The translations under genes were made by a program, and so were the position numbers. The notes under the pieces were generated by a model. That model was given only the letters and a program-made list of their open reading frames with translations, was not told where the DNA came from and made no database searches. Positions 33,916 through 42,549 of a stretch of DNA of 64,000 nt are shown here, in pieces (positions within the stretch are counted from its first letter, which is position 1; each line of letters starts with the position of its first letter). This DNA is from Verrucomicrobiota bacterium (GTDB lineage: Bacteria > Verrucomicrobiota > Verrucomicrobiia > Verrucomicrobiales > Verrucomicrobiaceae): NCBI GenBank assembly GCA_017301975.1, contig JAFLEI010000034.1, positions 1 through 64,000 on the forward strand, written 5' to 3'.

Positions 33916-34539
33916 ATGATTTACGGACTCACAAATTCAAAAGGCGGTGTTGGCAAAACAACCATCGCAGTTCACTTGGCGGCATGGCTCGTCAAAAAGA
34001 AGCGCAGCGTGATCTTCATTGATGCCGACCCGCAATCTTCGGCATCACAATGGATCAAGGAACTGGCACTGCCGATCCAGCTTGAGCAGATCGACTCGCC
34101 GGAGGAAATAATTCATCGGCTCGCCAAATTCGCGGGCGGTGCGAATGACATCGTCATTGACGGCCCCGCAGGACTTTCAGCAACGACCAGGGCCATCATG
34201 CTCCGTGCTGACCGCGTGTTTTTTCCATGCGGACCGTCAATTCTTGATCTCCGAGCAGCCTCCAAAGCCGTGCAGCTTCTTCGCGAAGCTCAGAAAACAC
34301 GCAAAGGCAAACCGGAAGGACTTCTCATCCCCAACAAGCTGCAAAAGCGCGGACGCCTCAGCCGTGAAATGATGAACGCCGCCAAAAAACTTGGCGTGGA
34401 TGTCACCGCTGGAGTGTGCCTTCGTCAAAGCTTCGCGGACTCCGCAGGGCAGGCCAAAGTGGTCTGGCAAATGGGCGCAGGGGCTTTGCTGGCCTCTCTC
34501 GAAATGCAGCAGCTCATGAAGGATATGACCCGTGGTTAA
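33916..34539 (+). CDS. parA: ParA-family partition ATPase
   Basis: The 207-residue deviant-Walker ATPase begins MIYGLTNSKGGVGKTTIAVH, with Walker A KGGVGKTT at about residues 9-16. A Walker A' region IFIDADPQSSASQW and Walker B-like IVIDGPAG follow. The short length and absence of an N-terminal HTH make it a type Ib ParA. Another protein therefore regulates the operon, most likely the ribbon-helix-helix protein encoded next. I placed the start at the ATG at 33916; the frame from 33805 is leader. It segregates the plasmid, or stabilises the integrated element. Confidence 0.9.
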   Translation: MIYGLTNSKGGVGKTTIAVHLAAWLVKKKRSVIFIDADPQSSASQWIKELALPIQLEQIDSPEEIIHRLAKFAGGANDIVIDGPAGLSATTRAIMLRADRVFFPCGPSILDLRAASKAVQLLREAQKTRKGKPEGLLIPNKLQKRGRLSREMMNAAKKLGVDVTAGVCLRQSFADSAGQAKVVWQMGAGALLASLEMQQLMKDMTRG

Positions 34540-34912
34540 CCGACGCTCACTCGACGACGCGCTTACCCCTGATGAGCAGAGTTTTCTTGAAACCGGCAAG
34601 ACTGCCAAGGCAGAGCCGAAACCGAAATCTGAAGCAACCTCAAAGAAGGAGAATACCCCTATGGCAAGAGCAGCACTGAAAGAAAATTTCGCACAACGAC
34701 CAACCGCCCAGGTGCCACCAAGTTCCGCACTGCCTCAGTTCACGATGGCGGGTGCCGTCTCCCTGAATGTTCGCATCGAACCCGAGATCAGCACCGCACT
34801 CCTCAGAGCATCCATGGACCGGAAAATCCAGAGGCTTGACCCGTTCACGCAGCGAGACATTGTTGCCGAGGCACTGGCCGAATGGCTGAAAAAGCACGGC
34901 TACCTTGCCTGA
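34532..34912 (+). CDS. Ribbon-helix-helix partition partner (ParB-like)
   Basis: A GTG start at 34532 overlaps the parA stop by 8 nt. The 126-residue protein has a flexible N-terminal half (FLETGKTAKAEPKPKSEATS) and a C-terminal beta-alpha-alpha unit. The strand is VSLNVRIEPE, then ISTALLRASMDRKI and DIVAEALAEWLKKHGY, as in RHH dimers. Small RHH proteins paired with short ParA bind tandem 7-8-bp repeats, which matches the octads upstream. An internal ATG at 34661 (MARAALK) after AAGGAG could give a shorter second product. Confidence 0.75.
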   Translation: MVNRRSLDDALTPDEQSFLETGKTAKAEPKPKSEATSKKENTPMARAALKENFAQRPTAQVPPSSALPQFTMAGAVSLNVRIEPEISTALLRASMDRKIQRLDPFTQRDIVAEALAEWLKKHGYLA

Positions 34913-35270
34913 TCAAGTCGCCGGTTTTATACAGCCATTTTATACAGTCACGGCCTGAAAACGTGCAATTCAGCCCCACTGGATGCAATTGGGCGCAACG
35001 CGCAATCATCGCCGAACCCTTGTGCTGCAAGGCTTTGCAAATGAATGCAACACAGTGCAACATCATGGAATACAACAGGAGTGTCCGTCGTACTTCACGG
35101 GTTGGCTGCCTTGGGTGAAATGAGATTTGTGGATGCAGGAAGGAGATGGGAGCCGCACTCGGAGAGTGCGGACCACGCCGCGCCGGGGCATTGGAGTCGT
35201 GGGGGAAATATGGGGGATGGGTGAATCCGGGCTTGTGAGGGATGTGGCATGCGCCATTCGTCTCTGCCCG
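34913..35270. other. Gap after par: phased GCAA array and element border
   Basis: There is no gene. TTTTATACAG occurs twice (34925-34934 and 34938-34947). GCAA then starts at 34965, 34985, 34995, 35002, 35027, 35037, 35047 and 35057, mostly 10 bp apart and usually as TGCAA. From about 35100 sequence resembles the chromosomal flank, with an extragenic repeat at 35151. The right end of the plasmid-like segment is probably here. Confidence 0.6.
35151..35186. repeat. Extragenic palindromic repeat, copy E1
   Basis: CCGCACTC-GGA-GAGTGCGG hairpin followed by ACCACGCCGCGCCGG. A near-identical copy lies at 57325-57360 and a decayed one at 36540-36573. Confidence 0.75.
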
Positions 35271-36038
35271 ATGAACTGGCTTACTGAACACACGCTTCTG
35301 CCCTCAGACACCTGGCAACTGCTGCTGGCAGCGCTGGGGGCGATGTGCATCGGGATGTCGAAGGCGGGGCTTTCGGGGACCTCGACGCTGAATGTGGTGC
35401 TGATGGCTCAAATTTTTGGCGCGAAGCAGTCGGTGGGGGTGATTTTGCCGATGCTGATCGCGGCGGACTTCATGGGCTACCTGATCAACCGCAAGGGGGG
35501 GAGCTGGCTGAGGCTGGTGCCGATGGTGCCGCCGGCAATTGCGGGGGTGATCGTGGGCTGGCTGCTGCTGGGGAAATTTGACAATGCGATGGCCCGCATG
35601 GTGATCGGGTGGATCATCCTTGTGCTGCTGGTTTTCAACTGGGTGCTGAACAAGCGGAGACAGGACTTTCTGGCGCTGACGGAGCACAAGGTCTTCACCT
35701 GGGGGATGGGATTTCTGGCGGGGGTGGTGACGATGCTGGCGAATGCAGCGGGGCCGGTGATGACGGTGTACCTGCTGGCGCAGCACCTGGAGAAGAAGGA
35801 GTACCTCGGGGTCTTCAGCCGGTTCTTTTTGTTCATCAACCTCTTCAAGGTGCCGTTCAGCGCGGATCTGGGGATCATCAATCCGAAGTCGCTGATGACG
35901 AACCTGACGCTGATGCCGTGCGTGGTGGTGGGGGTCGTGATCGGGTGGTGGATTTTGAAGCGGCTGCCGCAGAAGGTGTTTGAGAATGTGCTGTTCTGGC
36001 TGACGGCGTTTGCGGCGGTGTGGTTGATTTGGGGGTGA
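35271..36038 (+). CDS. TauE/SafE-family sulfite/anion exporter
   Basis: The 255-residue protein is almost entirely membrane helices (about eight). Paired TauE repeats include the small-residue GAMCIGMSKAGLSGT near the N-terminus and GVVTMLANAAGPVMTVYLL in the second half. These proteins move sulfite, sulfoacetate or related organic anions across the inner membrane. The ATG at 35271 starts just before the first amphipathic helix; the frame from 35127 contains the extragenic repeat and is not coding. No sulfur-metabolism genes adjoin, so the substrate is open. Confidence 0.88.
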   Translation: MNWLTEHTLLPSDTWQLLLAALGAMCIGMSKAGLSGTSTLNVVLMAQIFGAKQSVGVILPMLIAADFMGYLINRKGGSWLRLVPMVPPAIAGVIVGWLLLGKFDNAMARMVIGWIILVLLVFNWVLNKRRQDFLALTEHKVFTWGMGFLAGVVTMLANAAGPVMTVYLLAQHLEKKEYLGVFSRFFLFINLFKVPFSADLGIINPKSLMTNLTLMPCVVVGVVIGWWILKRLPQKVFENVLFWLTAFAAVWLIWG

Positions 36039-36658
36039 GGGAACGAGGGGGGAGTTGACGGTGGTTTACGATGGTTGGCCGGAGGGGTGTGGGAGTGGAG
36101 AGGGTGATGAGGCGAATGGGGAGTTTTTGAGGCAGCGAATGTGAGGTGAGGGCGATGGGAGCTTGCGGACCAGAAGCGTGGCGGGGCGCTATGCAGACGC
36201 TGCTGGGAACCGGCGGGGTGTTGCGGTGTGCTGGGTTTGCTAAACCGGTTGTACGCAGGTAACCCAGGGCTTGCTCGTGCCTCGCAGCGCCCTGGGCTAA
36301 GTCCGACGCCCCTTTGGGGCTGGTGAAGAGAATTGATGGCGGGTTGAGGTTGTTGGCCGGAGGAGGGACAATGATCTCTGGTTGTTTGCGTGGGGTGCGG
36401 CATGCCTCAGGCATGCGACCTTGAGCGAGGAGAGGACGTGTGGGCTTTTCCGGGGGCTGCGTCCCCTAGCTACGTGCTGAGATCCCCTCCGGGGATCAGC
36501 CGGGATTATGCAGCCTGTGGAGGAGAGCGGATATCCAGTCCACACATGGAATGTACAGACCACGTCGCGCCGGAGAAATGGGGAGGTCGGTGCGACCGAG
36601 TGGCTGGGAAAGCTGTCGCAGGGTTGTTTGAAGCCTAGACAGACCGCGTTTTTGAAGG
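36039..36658. other. Hairpin-rich intergenic region
   Basis: There is no gene in 620 bp. It holds CCCAGGGC/GCCCTGGG (36263-36270 with 36289-36296), GCCCC-TTT-GGGGC (36308-36320), GATCCCC/GGGGATC near 36481-36497 and the decayed extragenic repeat at 36540-36573. Such clusters of repeats are frequent between verrucomicrobial genes. Confidence 0.6.
36540..36573. repeat. Extragenic repeat, decayed copy E3
   Basis: It keeps the central GGA and the tail GACCACGTCGCGCCGG, but the stem arms are degenerate compared with the copies at 35151 and 57325. Confidence 0.5.
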
Positions 36659-36955
36659 TCATTTTTTTGACCCTCGTGTCAGTGCCATCAGTGCAACTAT
36701 GGAGATGAAGGGCGAAACAAAGAGCAGCGCTATCGCCCCTGCGGCATCGCTGCCGATCATGGCGGGCAGGAAGGGAATGATCACTAGCATGGGCAAGGAC
36801 ATGACCAGGGCTGTGATGGCGAGCCATTTGGCAAGCGAGCGCCGGCCGGGACATCCAAGCAGCACGATAGAAGCCACAGCCAAAGGAACCGAGAGAAGGT
36901 GCGCCCTGCCAAACAGCATCATTAAGTGTGAGGGAGCATGGGCGAGCAATTGCAT
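36659..36955 (-). CDS. Small hypothetical membrane protein
   Basis: The 98-residue protein has three predicted helices (SVPLAVASIVLLGC, KWLAITALVMSLPMLVIIPF, AGAIALLFVSPFISIVALMA) and a basic C-terminus (TRGSKK). The ATG at 36955 is chosen; a TTG lies 3 nt upstream. I do not recognise the family and no neighbour suggests a role. Confidence 0.55.
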   Translation of the reverse strand: MQLLAHAPSHLMMLFGRAHLLSVPLAVASIVLLGCPGRRSLAKWLAITALVMSLPMLVIIPFLPAMIGSDAAGAIALLFVSPFISIVALMALTRGSKK

Positions 36956-37091
36956 CAAGGTATCGAGAGCGTGTGAAGGAGGGCTTTAGATGAAGCTTAT
37001 GGCCTCACAGGTAGTGATGGCCACATTTGCCGCATTAATAATTTGTGGAGGATCTTGTCAGGGGATGAGTCCGCAATAGGCTTTGGATTCC

Positions 37092-39920
37092 ATGAAGCCT
37101 GTACTGCTCGCTCTCTTTTTCACGTCGCTGGCATCTGCCGCTGATTTTCCTGCGCTGTACAACAGCGAGCCGGGCAACCCTGAGCCGATGCCGGCGCAGG
37201 AGGCGCTGAAGGCACTGAAGCTGCCGGAGGGATTTAAAGCGACGCTGTTTGCGGCGGAGCCGGATGTGCAGAATCCCATTGGCATGGCGTGGGATGCGCG
37301 GGGGCGGATGTGGGTGGCGGAGAACTACACGTATGCGGAGCGGACAAAGCGGTTTGACCTGGGGCTGAAGGACCGGGTGATCATTCTCGAAGACAAGGAC
37401 TGGGACGGGGTGGCGGAGACGCGCAAGGTCTTCACCGAGGATGTGCAGATGCTGACGAGCGTGGAGGTGGGGCGTGACGGGGTGTGGCTGATGTGCCCGC
37501 CGCAGGTGCTCTTCATCCCGGACCGGAATCATGATGACGTGCCGGATGGTGAGCCTGAAGTGGTGATCGACGGCTTTACGGTGGCGAAGGACAACTACCA
37601 CAACTTTGCCAACGGGCTGCGCTTTGCGCCGGATGGGTGGCTGTATGGTCGCTGCGGGCACTCATGCCCGGGCAAGCTGGGGGTGCCGGGGACGCCGGAG
37701 GAGAAGCGGGTGCCCATGAAGGGCGGGATCTGGCGCTACCACCCGGAGAGGAAGATCGTGGAGGTGCTGACGCATGGCACGACGAACCCGTGGGGGCATG
37801 ACTGGGACAAGGACGGGGAGATGTTTTTCATCAACACGGTCACGGGGCATCTGTGGCATCTCATCCACGGCGCTCATCTGATGGACTCGAGCCAGGAGAA
37901 CCCGTTTGTGTATGAGAAGCTGGACACGATCGCGGATCATTATCACTACGACCGGAGCGGGAGCTGGACGGCATCCCGCGATGGCAAGGCGAACAGCCTG
38001 GGGGGAGGGCATGCGCACATCGGCATGATGATTTATCAGGCGGAGCAGTGGCCGGAGAAATACCGGAACAAGCTTTTCACGCTGAACATGCACGGACGCC
38101 GTGCGAACGTGGAGCGGCTGGAGCGCCATGGCAGCGGGTATGTGGGGAAGCATGAGCCAGATGTGTTTCTGAGTGATGACCCGTGGTTTCGGGGAATCGA
38201 GATCAGCACGGGGCCGGATGGGAGCGGGTTCATCCTGGACTGGAGTGACACGGGGGAGTGCCATGACTCGACGGGGGTGCATCGGACTAGCGGGAGAATT
38301 TTCCGGGTGAGCTATGGAGATGCGAAGAAGGCGGAGGTGCCGTTTGCGTGGAGGAAGGCGTGGCCGAAGGCGGAGCTGAATTCTGCGGATGAGCATGGTC
38401 GGGCGCTGGCGATCCGTGAGCTGACGCAGTTCTCGCCGATCGATGCGATCACGGGACCGATGGGGGGTGCGGTTTACCCGGAGCTGGGATTTGATCCGGT
38501 GAAGATGGCGAGGGAGGAGAAGTCGAGCTTTGTGAGGCTGACGCTGGCCAGCACGCTGCAGCGACTGCCGGTGGGCAAGCGCGCGGAACTGGGGGCGGCG
38601 CTGCTGGCGCATGAGGAGGACGCGAATGATGCCTTCCTGCCTTATCTGGTATGGTATGGCATTTCTCCGCTGGCGAAGCAGGACCCGCAGGCGCTGGTGA
38701 ATCTGGCGAAGGAGTGCACGTGGCCGAAGACGCTGAAGTGGATGGCAAGAAGCCTGGCGACGCAACCGGAGGTGCTGAATGCGCTGCTGGCTGGCGCGAA
38801 GGCGGAGCAGGCTGAGACGATTCTGGAAGGGATGGCGGAGGCGTTTAAGGGGATACGCAAGGCGGCGAAGCCGGAGGCGTGGGATGAGTTTGTGAAGGTG
38901 GCGATGAGTGCGCCGGAGCGGGCTTCCTCCTCCGCTCAAGCTACGGGGGACACGAAAACCCGAAGTGCGAACATTCAGGAGCTGAGCGTTTTGTTTGGGG
39001 ACGGGCGGGCGCTGGATGATGTGAAGAAGATGGCGCTGGATGAGAAGGCTGATCTTTCGGCGAGGGAGTCGGCGCTGAAGACGTTGATCGAGAACAAGCC
39101 GGATGATCTGCGGGAGATCTGCCTGAGGCTGCTGGAGGTGCGGGGATTGAACGCGACCGCCGTGCGCGGGCTGGCGCTGTTTGATGATCCTGAGATCGGG
39201 CAGAAGCTGGCGGGGAGCTATCGCAAATTTGGCCCGGCGGAGCGTCCGACGGTGATCGACACGCTGGTGTCGCGGCCGAGTTTTGCCAAGGCGCTGCTGA
39301 AGGACATGGCGGCGGGGAAAATCGCGCGAGCTGACCTGAGCGCATTCCACGCGCGGCAGATCAATGCTTTCAAAGATGAAGCGCTGAGCAAGCAACTGGT
39401 GGAGGTTTGGGGCGAGCTGCGGGAGTCTGCGGCTGATAAAAAAGAGCTGATCGAAAAGGTGAAGAAGCAGCTCACGCCGGCAGTGCTGGCGAAGGCGAAC
39501 CTGAGCCAGGGACGCGTGCTTTTCACGGCCGTGTGCGGCGCATGCCACACGATGTACGGGCAGGGAGGCAAGATAGGGCCTGATCTGACGGGATCCGGCC
39601 GGGCGAATCTGGACTACCTGCTGGAAAACATCGCGGACCCGAGCGGGGTGGTGAGCGCGGACTTCCGCATGAGCCTGCTGACGCACAAGGACGGGCGGGT
39701 GCTGAGCGGCGTGATCACAGAGTCGAACGCACGGACGATCACGCTGCGAATGATGACGGAAACGATGACGCTGGACAAGGCGGACATCGTGAAACAGGAG
39801 ACTTCTCCGATGTCCATGATGCCGGAGGGGCTGCTGCTGGCGTTTGGACCGGAACAAGTGCGTGATCTGATTGCGTATCTGATGCACCCGGTGCAGGTTC
39901 CACTGCCGAAAGCGCCATGA
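37092..39920 (+). CDS. PVC-type membrane-bound dehydrogenase with C-terminal cytochrome c
   Basis: The 942-residue secreted protein begins with signal peptide KPVLLALFFTSLASA. A beta-propeller dehydrogenase-like domain (about 40-400: LPEGFKATLFAAEPDVQNPI, GMAWDARGRMWVAENYTY) is typical of Planctomycetes and Verrucomicrobia. A HEAT-like helical stretch (about 430-770) and a cytochrome c domain with haem motif CGACH (about 815-819), axial Met candidates (SMMPEGLLLAF) and LFTAVCGACHTMYG follow. Such proteins oxidise sugars or related compounds in the periplasm and pass electrons to the haem. The ATG at 37092 follows a TTG that is unlikely. The next gene overlaps by 4 nt. Confidence 0.9.
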   Translation: MKPVLLALFFTSLASAADFPALYNSEPGNPEPMPAQEALKALKLPEGFKATLFAAEPDVQNPIGMAWDARGRMWVAENYTYAERTKRFDLGLKDRVIILEDKDWDGVAETRKVFTEDVQMLTSVEVGRDGVWLMCPPQVLFIPDRNHDDVPDGEPEVVIDGFTVAKDNYHNFANGLRFAPDGWLYGRCGHSCPGKLGVPGTPEEKRVPMKGGIWRYHPERKIVEVLTHGTTNPWGHDWDKDGEMFFINTVTGHLWHLIHGAHLMDSSQENPFVYEKLDTIADHYHYDRSGSWTASRDGKANSLGGGHAHIGMMIYQAEQWPEKYRNKLFTLNMHGRRANVERLERHGSGYVGKHEPDVFLSDDPWFRGIEISTGPDGSGFILDWSDTGECHDSTGVHRTSGRIFRVSYGDAKKAEVPFAWRKAWPKAELNSADEHGRALAIRELTQFSPIDAITGPMGGAVYPELGFDPVKMAREEKSSFVRLTLASTLQRLPVGKRAELGAALLAHEEDANDAFLPYLVWYGISPLAKQDPQALVNLAKECTWPKTLKWMARSLATQPEVLNALLAGAKAEQAETILEGMAEAFKGIRKAAKPEAWDEFVKVAMSAPERASSSAQATGDTKTRSANIQELSVLFGDGRALDDVKKMALDEKADLSARESALKTLIENKPDDLREICLRLLEVRGLNATAVRGLALFDDPEIGQKLAGSYRKFGPAERPTVIDTLVSRPSFAKALLKDMAAGKIARADLSAFHARQINAFKDEALSKQLVEVWGELRESAADKKELIEKVKKQLTPAVLAKANLSQGRVLFTAVCGACHTMYGQGGKIGPDLTGSGRANLDYLLENIADPSGVVSADFRMSLLTHKDGRVLSGVITESNARTITLRMMTETMTLDKADIVKQETSPMSMMPEGLLLAFGPEQVRDLIAYLMHPVQVPLPKAP

Positions 39921-40126
39921 GCACGCCAACTTCCAGTCGTAAATTCCAAATCGGCCCGGGATGGCTGCTGTTTCTGGGCATGATTGTGCTGCTGCTTTTC
40001 AACAAGAACAGCCGTGACGTGTTCAAGACGCTGAAAGAGAGGGTGAATGGACAGACGCAACGGATGCGCGCGGATATGGATGGCTTGAAGGCGGCTCTGG
40101 AAAAGAAGCGGCAGGAGGAAAAGTAG
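39917..40126 (+). CDS. Small single-helix membrane protein
   Basis: The 69-residue protein overlaps the cytochrome gene stop as ATGA. One hydrophobic helix (WLLFLGMIVLLLFNKNS) is followed by a charged coiled-coil-like tail (KTLKERVNGQTQRMRADMDG). Coupled translation suggests it is a partner or membrane anchor of the cytochrome dehydrogenase. I do not know its family. Confidence 0.65.
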   Translation: MSTPTSSRKFQIGPGWLLFLGMIVLLLFNKNSRDVFKTLKERVNGQTQRMRADMDGLKAALEKKRQEEK

Positions 40127-40201
40127 CCCCGCCCATTTACTCAGGGTAATTTAAGACAATCTTTGTTTGGCAGCAGGGCCGACGGCTGCTGTATTTGCGG
40201 A

Positions 40202-41206
40202 ATGTCACAAGGAACTCTTCTCATTACCGGCGGCGCAGGATACATCGGCTCGCATACTGTACGCCATTTGCTCGAACAGAACGAACGAGTCGTGGTGCTG
40301 GACAACCTTGTGTTTGGACATCGTGAAGCGCTGCCGATGGACCGGGTGACCTTTGTGGAGGGCGACATGGCGGACGCAGCGCTGATGGAGAAACTTTTCA
40401 CCGATCATCAGCCGGAAGCGGTGCTGCATTTTGCGGCATTTGCATATGTGGGCGAGTCTGTGACCGACCCGCTGAAGTACTACCGGAACAATCTGGCCGC
40501 GCCGCTGACGCTGCTGGAAACGATGCAGCGCCATGGCTGCAAGCGCTTCATTTTTTCCTCCACCTGCGCGACGTACGGGGACCCGGTGCGCATCCCGATT
40601 GATGAATCCCATCCGCAGGCGCCGGTGAATCCGTATGGGGCGAGCAAGTGGATGCTGGAACGTGTGCTGCGAGACTGCGGGAACGCGTGGGGGCTGAAGT
40701 GCGTCTTTTTGAGATACTTCAACGCGAGCGGGTGCCACCCGAGCGGTGAAATCGGTGAAGATCACAATCCGGAGACGCATCTGATCCCTCGGATTTTGAT
40801 GGCGGCGACAGGGGAGATCGAGAACATCACGGTGTTCGGCACGGACTATGCGACGCCTGATGGCACGTGCATTCGCGACTACATCCACGTGTGTGATCTG
40901 GCATCGGCGCATGCGCTGGCATTGAACTATCTGCGCAAGGGTGGTGAGACCGTGGCGGTGAATCTGGGCACGGGCCGGGGATTCAGTGTGAAGGAAATCA
41001 TCACCACGGCGGAAGAGGTGACGGGGAAGAAAATTCCAGTGAGCTATGGCCCGCGCCGAGCGGGAGACCCCTCCGAGCTCATCGCAGAGCCTAAACTGGC
41101 TAAAGAGATCTTGGGATGGGAAGCGGCGCACAAGGACCCACGGGAGCATATTGAATCTGCATGGAGATGGATGAGCGGAGAACGACGGGGGCGGTATGCT
41201 GATTGA
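40202..41206 (+). CDS. galE: UDP-glucose 4-epimerase
   Basis: The 334-residue short-chain dehydrogenase-type epimerase has the NAD-binding GGAGYIGSH near residue 10. The catalytic triad is FSSTCATYG plus Tyr-Lys in NPYGASKW (YxxxK). The substrate-binding region FLRYFNASGCHP is typical of GalE. It interconverts UDP-glucose and UDP-galactose (or N-acetyl forms). The ATG at 40202 fits the usual N-terminus; the frame from 40163 adds an unlikely Cys-rich leader. It appears monocistronic. Confidence 0.93.
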   Translation: MSQGTLLITGGAGYIGSHTVRHLLEQNERVVVLDNLVFGHREALPMDRVTFVEGDMADAALMEKLFTDHQPEAVLHFAAFAYVGESVTDPLKYYRNNLAAPLTLLETMQRHGCKRFIFSSTCATYGDPVRIPIDESHPQAPVNPYGASKWMLERVLRDCGNAWGLKCVFLRYFNASGCHPSGEIGEDHNPETHLIPRILMAATGEIENITVFGTDYATPDGTCIRDYIHVCDLASAHALALNYLRKGGETVAVNLGTGRGFSVKEIITTAEEVTGKKIPVSYGPRRAGDPSELIAEPKLAKEILGWEAAHKDPREHIESAWRWMSGERRGRYAD

Positions 41207-41309
41207 TTTTCAAGGACTCAGGATGCCATGGATCACGCTGCCCGCGACATCTCCCAGACCATCCAATATTAGGCATAGGGCCTAACGAACATTAAATCAT
41301 TATTCAGAC

Positions 41310-41329
41310 AAAACGATTCCCATCGTTTT
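41310..41329. terminator. AT-rich hairpin after galE
   Basis: AAAACGAT and ATCGTTTT form an 8-bp stem with TCCC loop, followed by GAGAGAGTTTATT. It lies 104 bp after the galE stop and could terminate transcription in either direction because the stem ends in A/T runs. Confidence 0.45.
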
Positions 41330-41449
41330 GAGAGAGTTTATTGACTCACCCGTGAGATGAGCGGATGGAAACAGCCTATGCATCGGCCAGATTGAACGGT
41401 CTTCCCCTAAGACTGTCACACTATACATGCATTGGGTGTCACATTTTTA

Positions 41450-42196
41450 ATGAGAACTTTCGGTCATTGGGTGGTCTGCATGATTGCGTGTCTTGGCGGC
41501 ACGTTGCTTCATGCTGTTGAACTGGTGGGAGAACCGCAGGCGACGACCACGACCAACGGCGCGACGATTCGGTGGCTCACTGATGTGGAATGCGGCACGC
41601 GGCTGCAGTTTGGGGTGAACGCTACGACGCTGGATCGCAAGGCGGAAGGCGGCGTGAGCCGTGAGCATGCGATCCAACTGGACGGGCTGGCACCTGGCAC
41701 GACGTATTATTTCAGTGTGGGGAGTGCGCGTGCGAAACTGGGCACCGGGAGCTTTACCACAGGAGGCGGCGCAGCAGCAGCGGGGCCGCAGCCTTCGCTG
41801 ATACGCCGGGTGCTGAATGTCATCACACCGGGACAGAAAGTGGCGCCTGCTGTGGTGGCTGCGCAAGCGCCGCCCACGCGAGAGACTTGGGGGCACCTTG
41901 ATTCGCTACAGGATCATTTTGCCCGCCATGGGCGAGACTTTTCGAGCAAGTCGCCTGACGACTACGCGGCCCAAGCATGGCGCTTTCTGCAACGCGCCCG
42001 TGCTGAAAATCTGCCGATGAAACTCGACACCACGGACGGTACGCTGCGCGTGTTTGACCCGGCCACGCGTGCGTTTGCTGCGTATAACGATGCAGGGAAG
42101 ACCAAGACTTTTTTTAAACCGGACAACCCCACCTACTGGCAGCGTCAACCCGGCCGGGTGGTGAAATCCGCCGATCTCCGATTTTCCGCGCGCTGA
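41450..42196 (+). CDS. Secreted FN3 protein with possible RNase-toxin-like C-terminus
   Basis: The 248-residue protein has a signal peptide (WVVCMIACLGGTLLHA) and a fibronectin-III/phosphatase-N-like domain (about 25-105: GATIRWLTDVECGTRLQFGV, GLAPGTTYYFSVGSARA). A proline/alanine linker leads to a C-terminal domain (about 150-245). There, LQDHFARHGRDFSSKSPDDY, then GTLRVFDPATRAFAAYNDAG and KTFFKPDNPTYW resemble small BECR-fold RNase domains at the ends of polymorphic toxins and phage head proteins. The His-Gly-Asp-Phe and TFFKP motifs are visible; nuclease activity is inferred. The start is the ATG at 41450 (upstream TTG rejected). The next gene follows after 33 nt. Confidence 0.65.
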   Translation: MRTFGHWVVCMIACLGGTLLHAVELVGEPQATTTTNGATIRWLTDVECGTRLQFGVNATTLDRKAEGGVSREHAIQLDGLAPGTTYYFSVGSARAKLGTGSFTTGGGAAAAGPQPSLIRRVLNVITPGQKVAPAVVAAQAPPTRETWGHLDSLQDHFARHGRDFSSKSPDDYAAQAWRFLQRARAENLPMKLDTTDGTLRVFDPATRAFAAYNDAGKTKTFFKPDNPTYWQRQPGRVVKSADLRFSAR

Positions 42197-42229
42197 AAAT
42201 GCCCGGCCCAACTTCCAAAAAAACCAACC

Positions 42230-42547
42230 ATGAAATCAACCCTCAACTTTTGCCCCGTCTGCGGGTACGACAAGCTCGCAGAACCGCCGCGCAACCGCAC
42301 CGGCGGCGCCTCGATGGAAATCTGCGCCTGCTGCGGATTCCAATTCGGCGTCACGGACGATGACCAAAACATCAGCTACGATGACTACCGCCAGCAATGG
42401 ATCGCCGACGGCATGCCGTGGACGAGCACCGGAAAGAAAGCCCCCAAAGGCTGGAACCCGCAAACGCAGCTGGGCTCACTGGCGCTGCGCGCGACGCTGA
42501 GCCGCGTGAAGGGACGCCCGCCCCGGATGGCGGCCATTCTGGCGTGA
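42230..42547 (+). CDS. Cysteine-rich CPCC-family zinc-ribbon protein
   Basis: The 105-residue protein has two Cys knuckles: FCPVCGYDKL near the N-terminus and ICACCGFQFGVTDDD about 20 residues later. The family's SYDDYRQQWIADGMPW follows. It belongs to the Cys_rich_CPCC type (PF14206), cytosolic and probably zinc-binding. Close linkage downstream of a secreted toxin-like gene makes an immunity role possible, but the family is also found alone. The C-terminal 30 residues are basic (RVKGRPPRMAAIL). It converges with recN, whose stop lies 2 nt away. Confidence 0.7.
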   Translation: MKSTLNFCPVCGYDKLAEPPRNRTGGASMEICACCGFQFGVTDDDQNISYDDYRQQWIADGMPWTSTGKKAPKGWNPQTQLGSLALRATLSRVKGRPPRMAAILA

Positions 42548-42549
42548 GC

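Noticed and set aside
37662..39929. A 755-codon open frame on the minus strand
   Set aside because: It is antisense to the cytochrome dehydrogenase; the product is Arg/His/Leu-rich without domains and arises from GC-rich third positions of the real gene.
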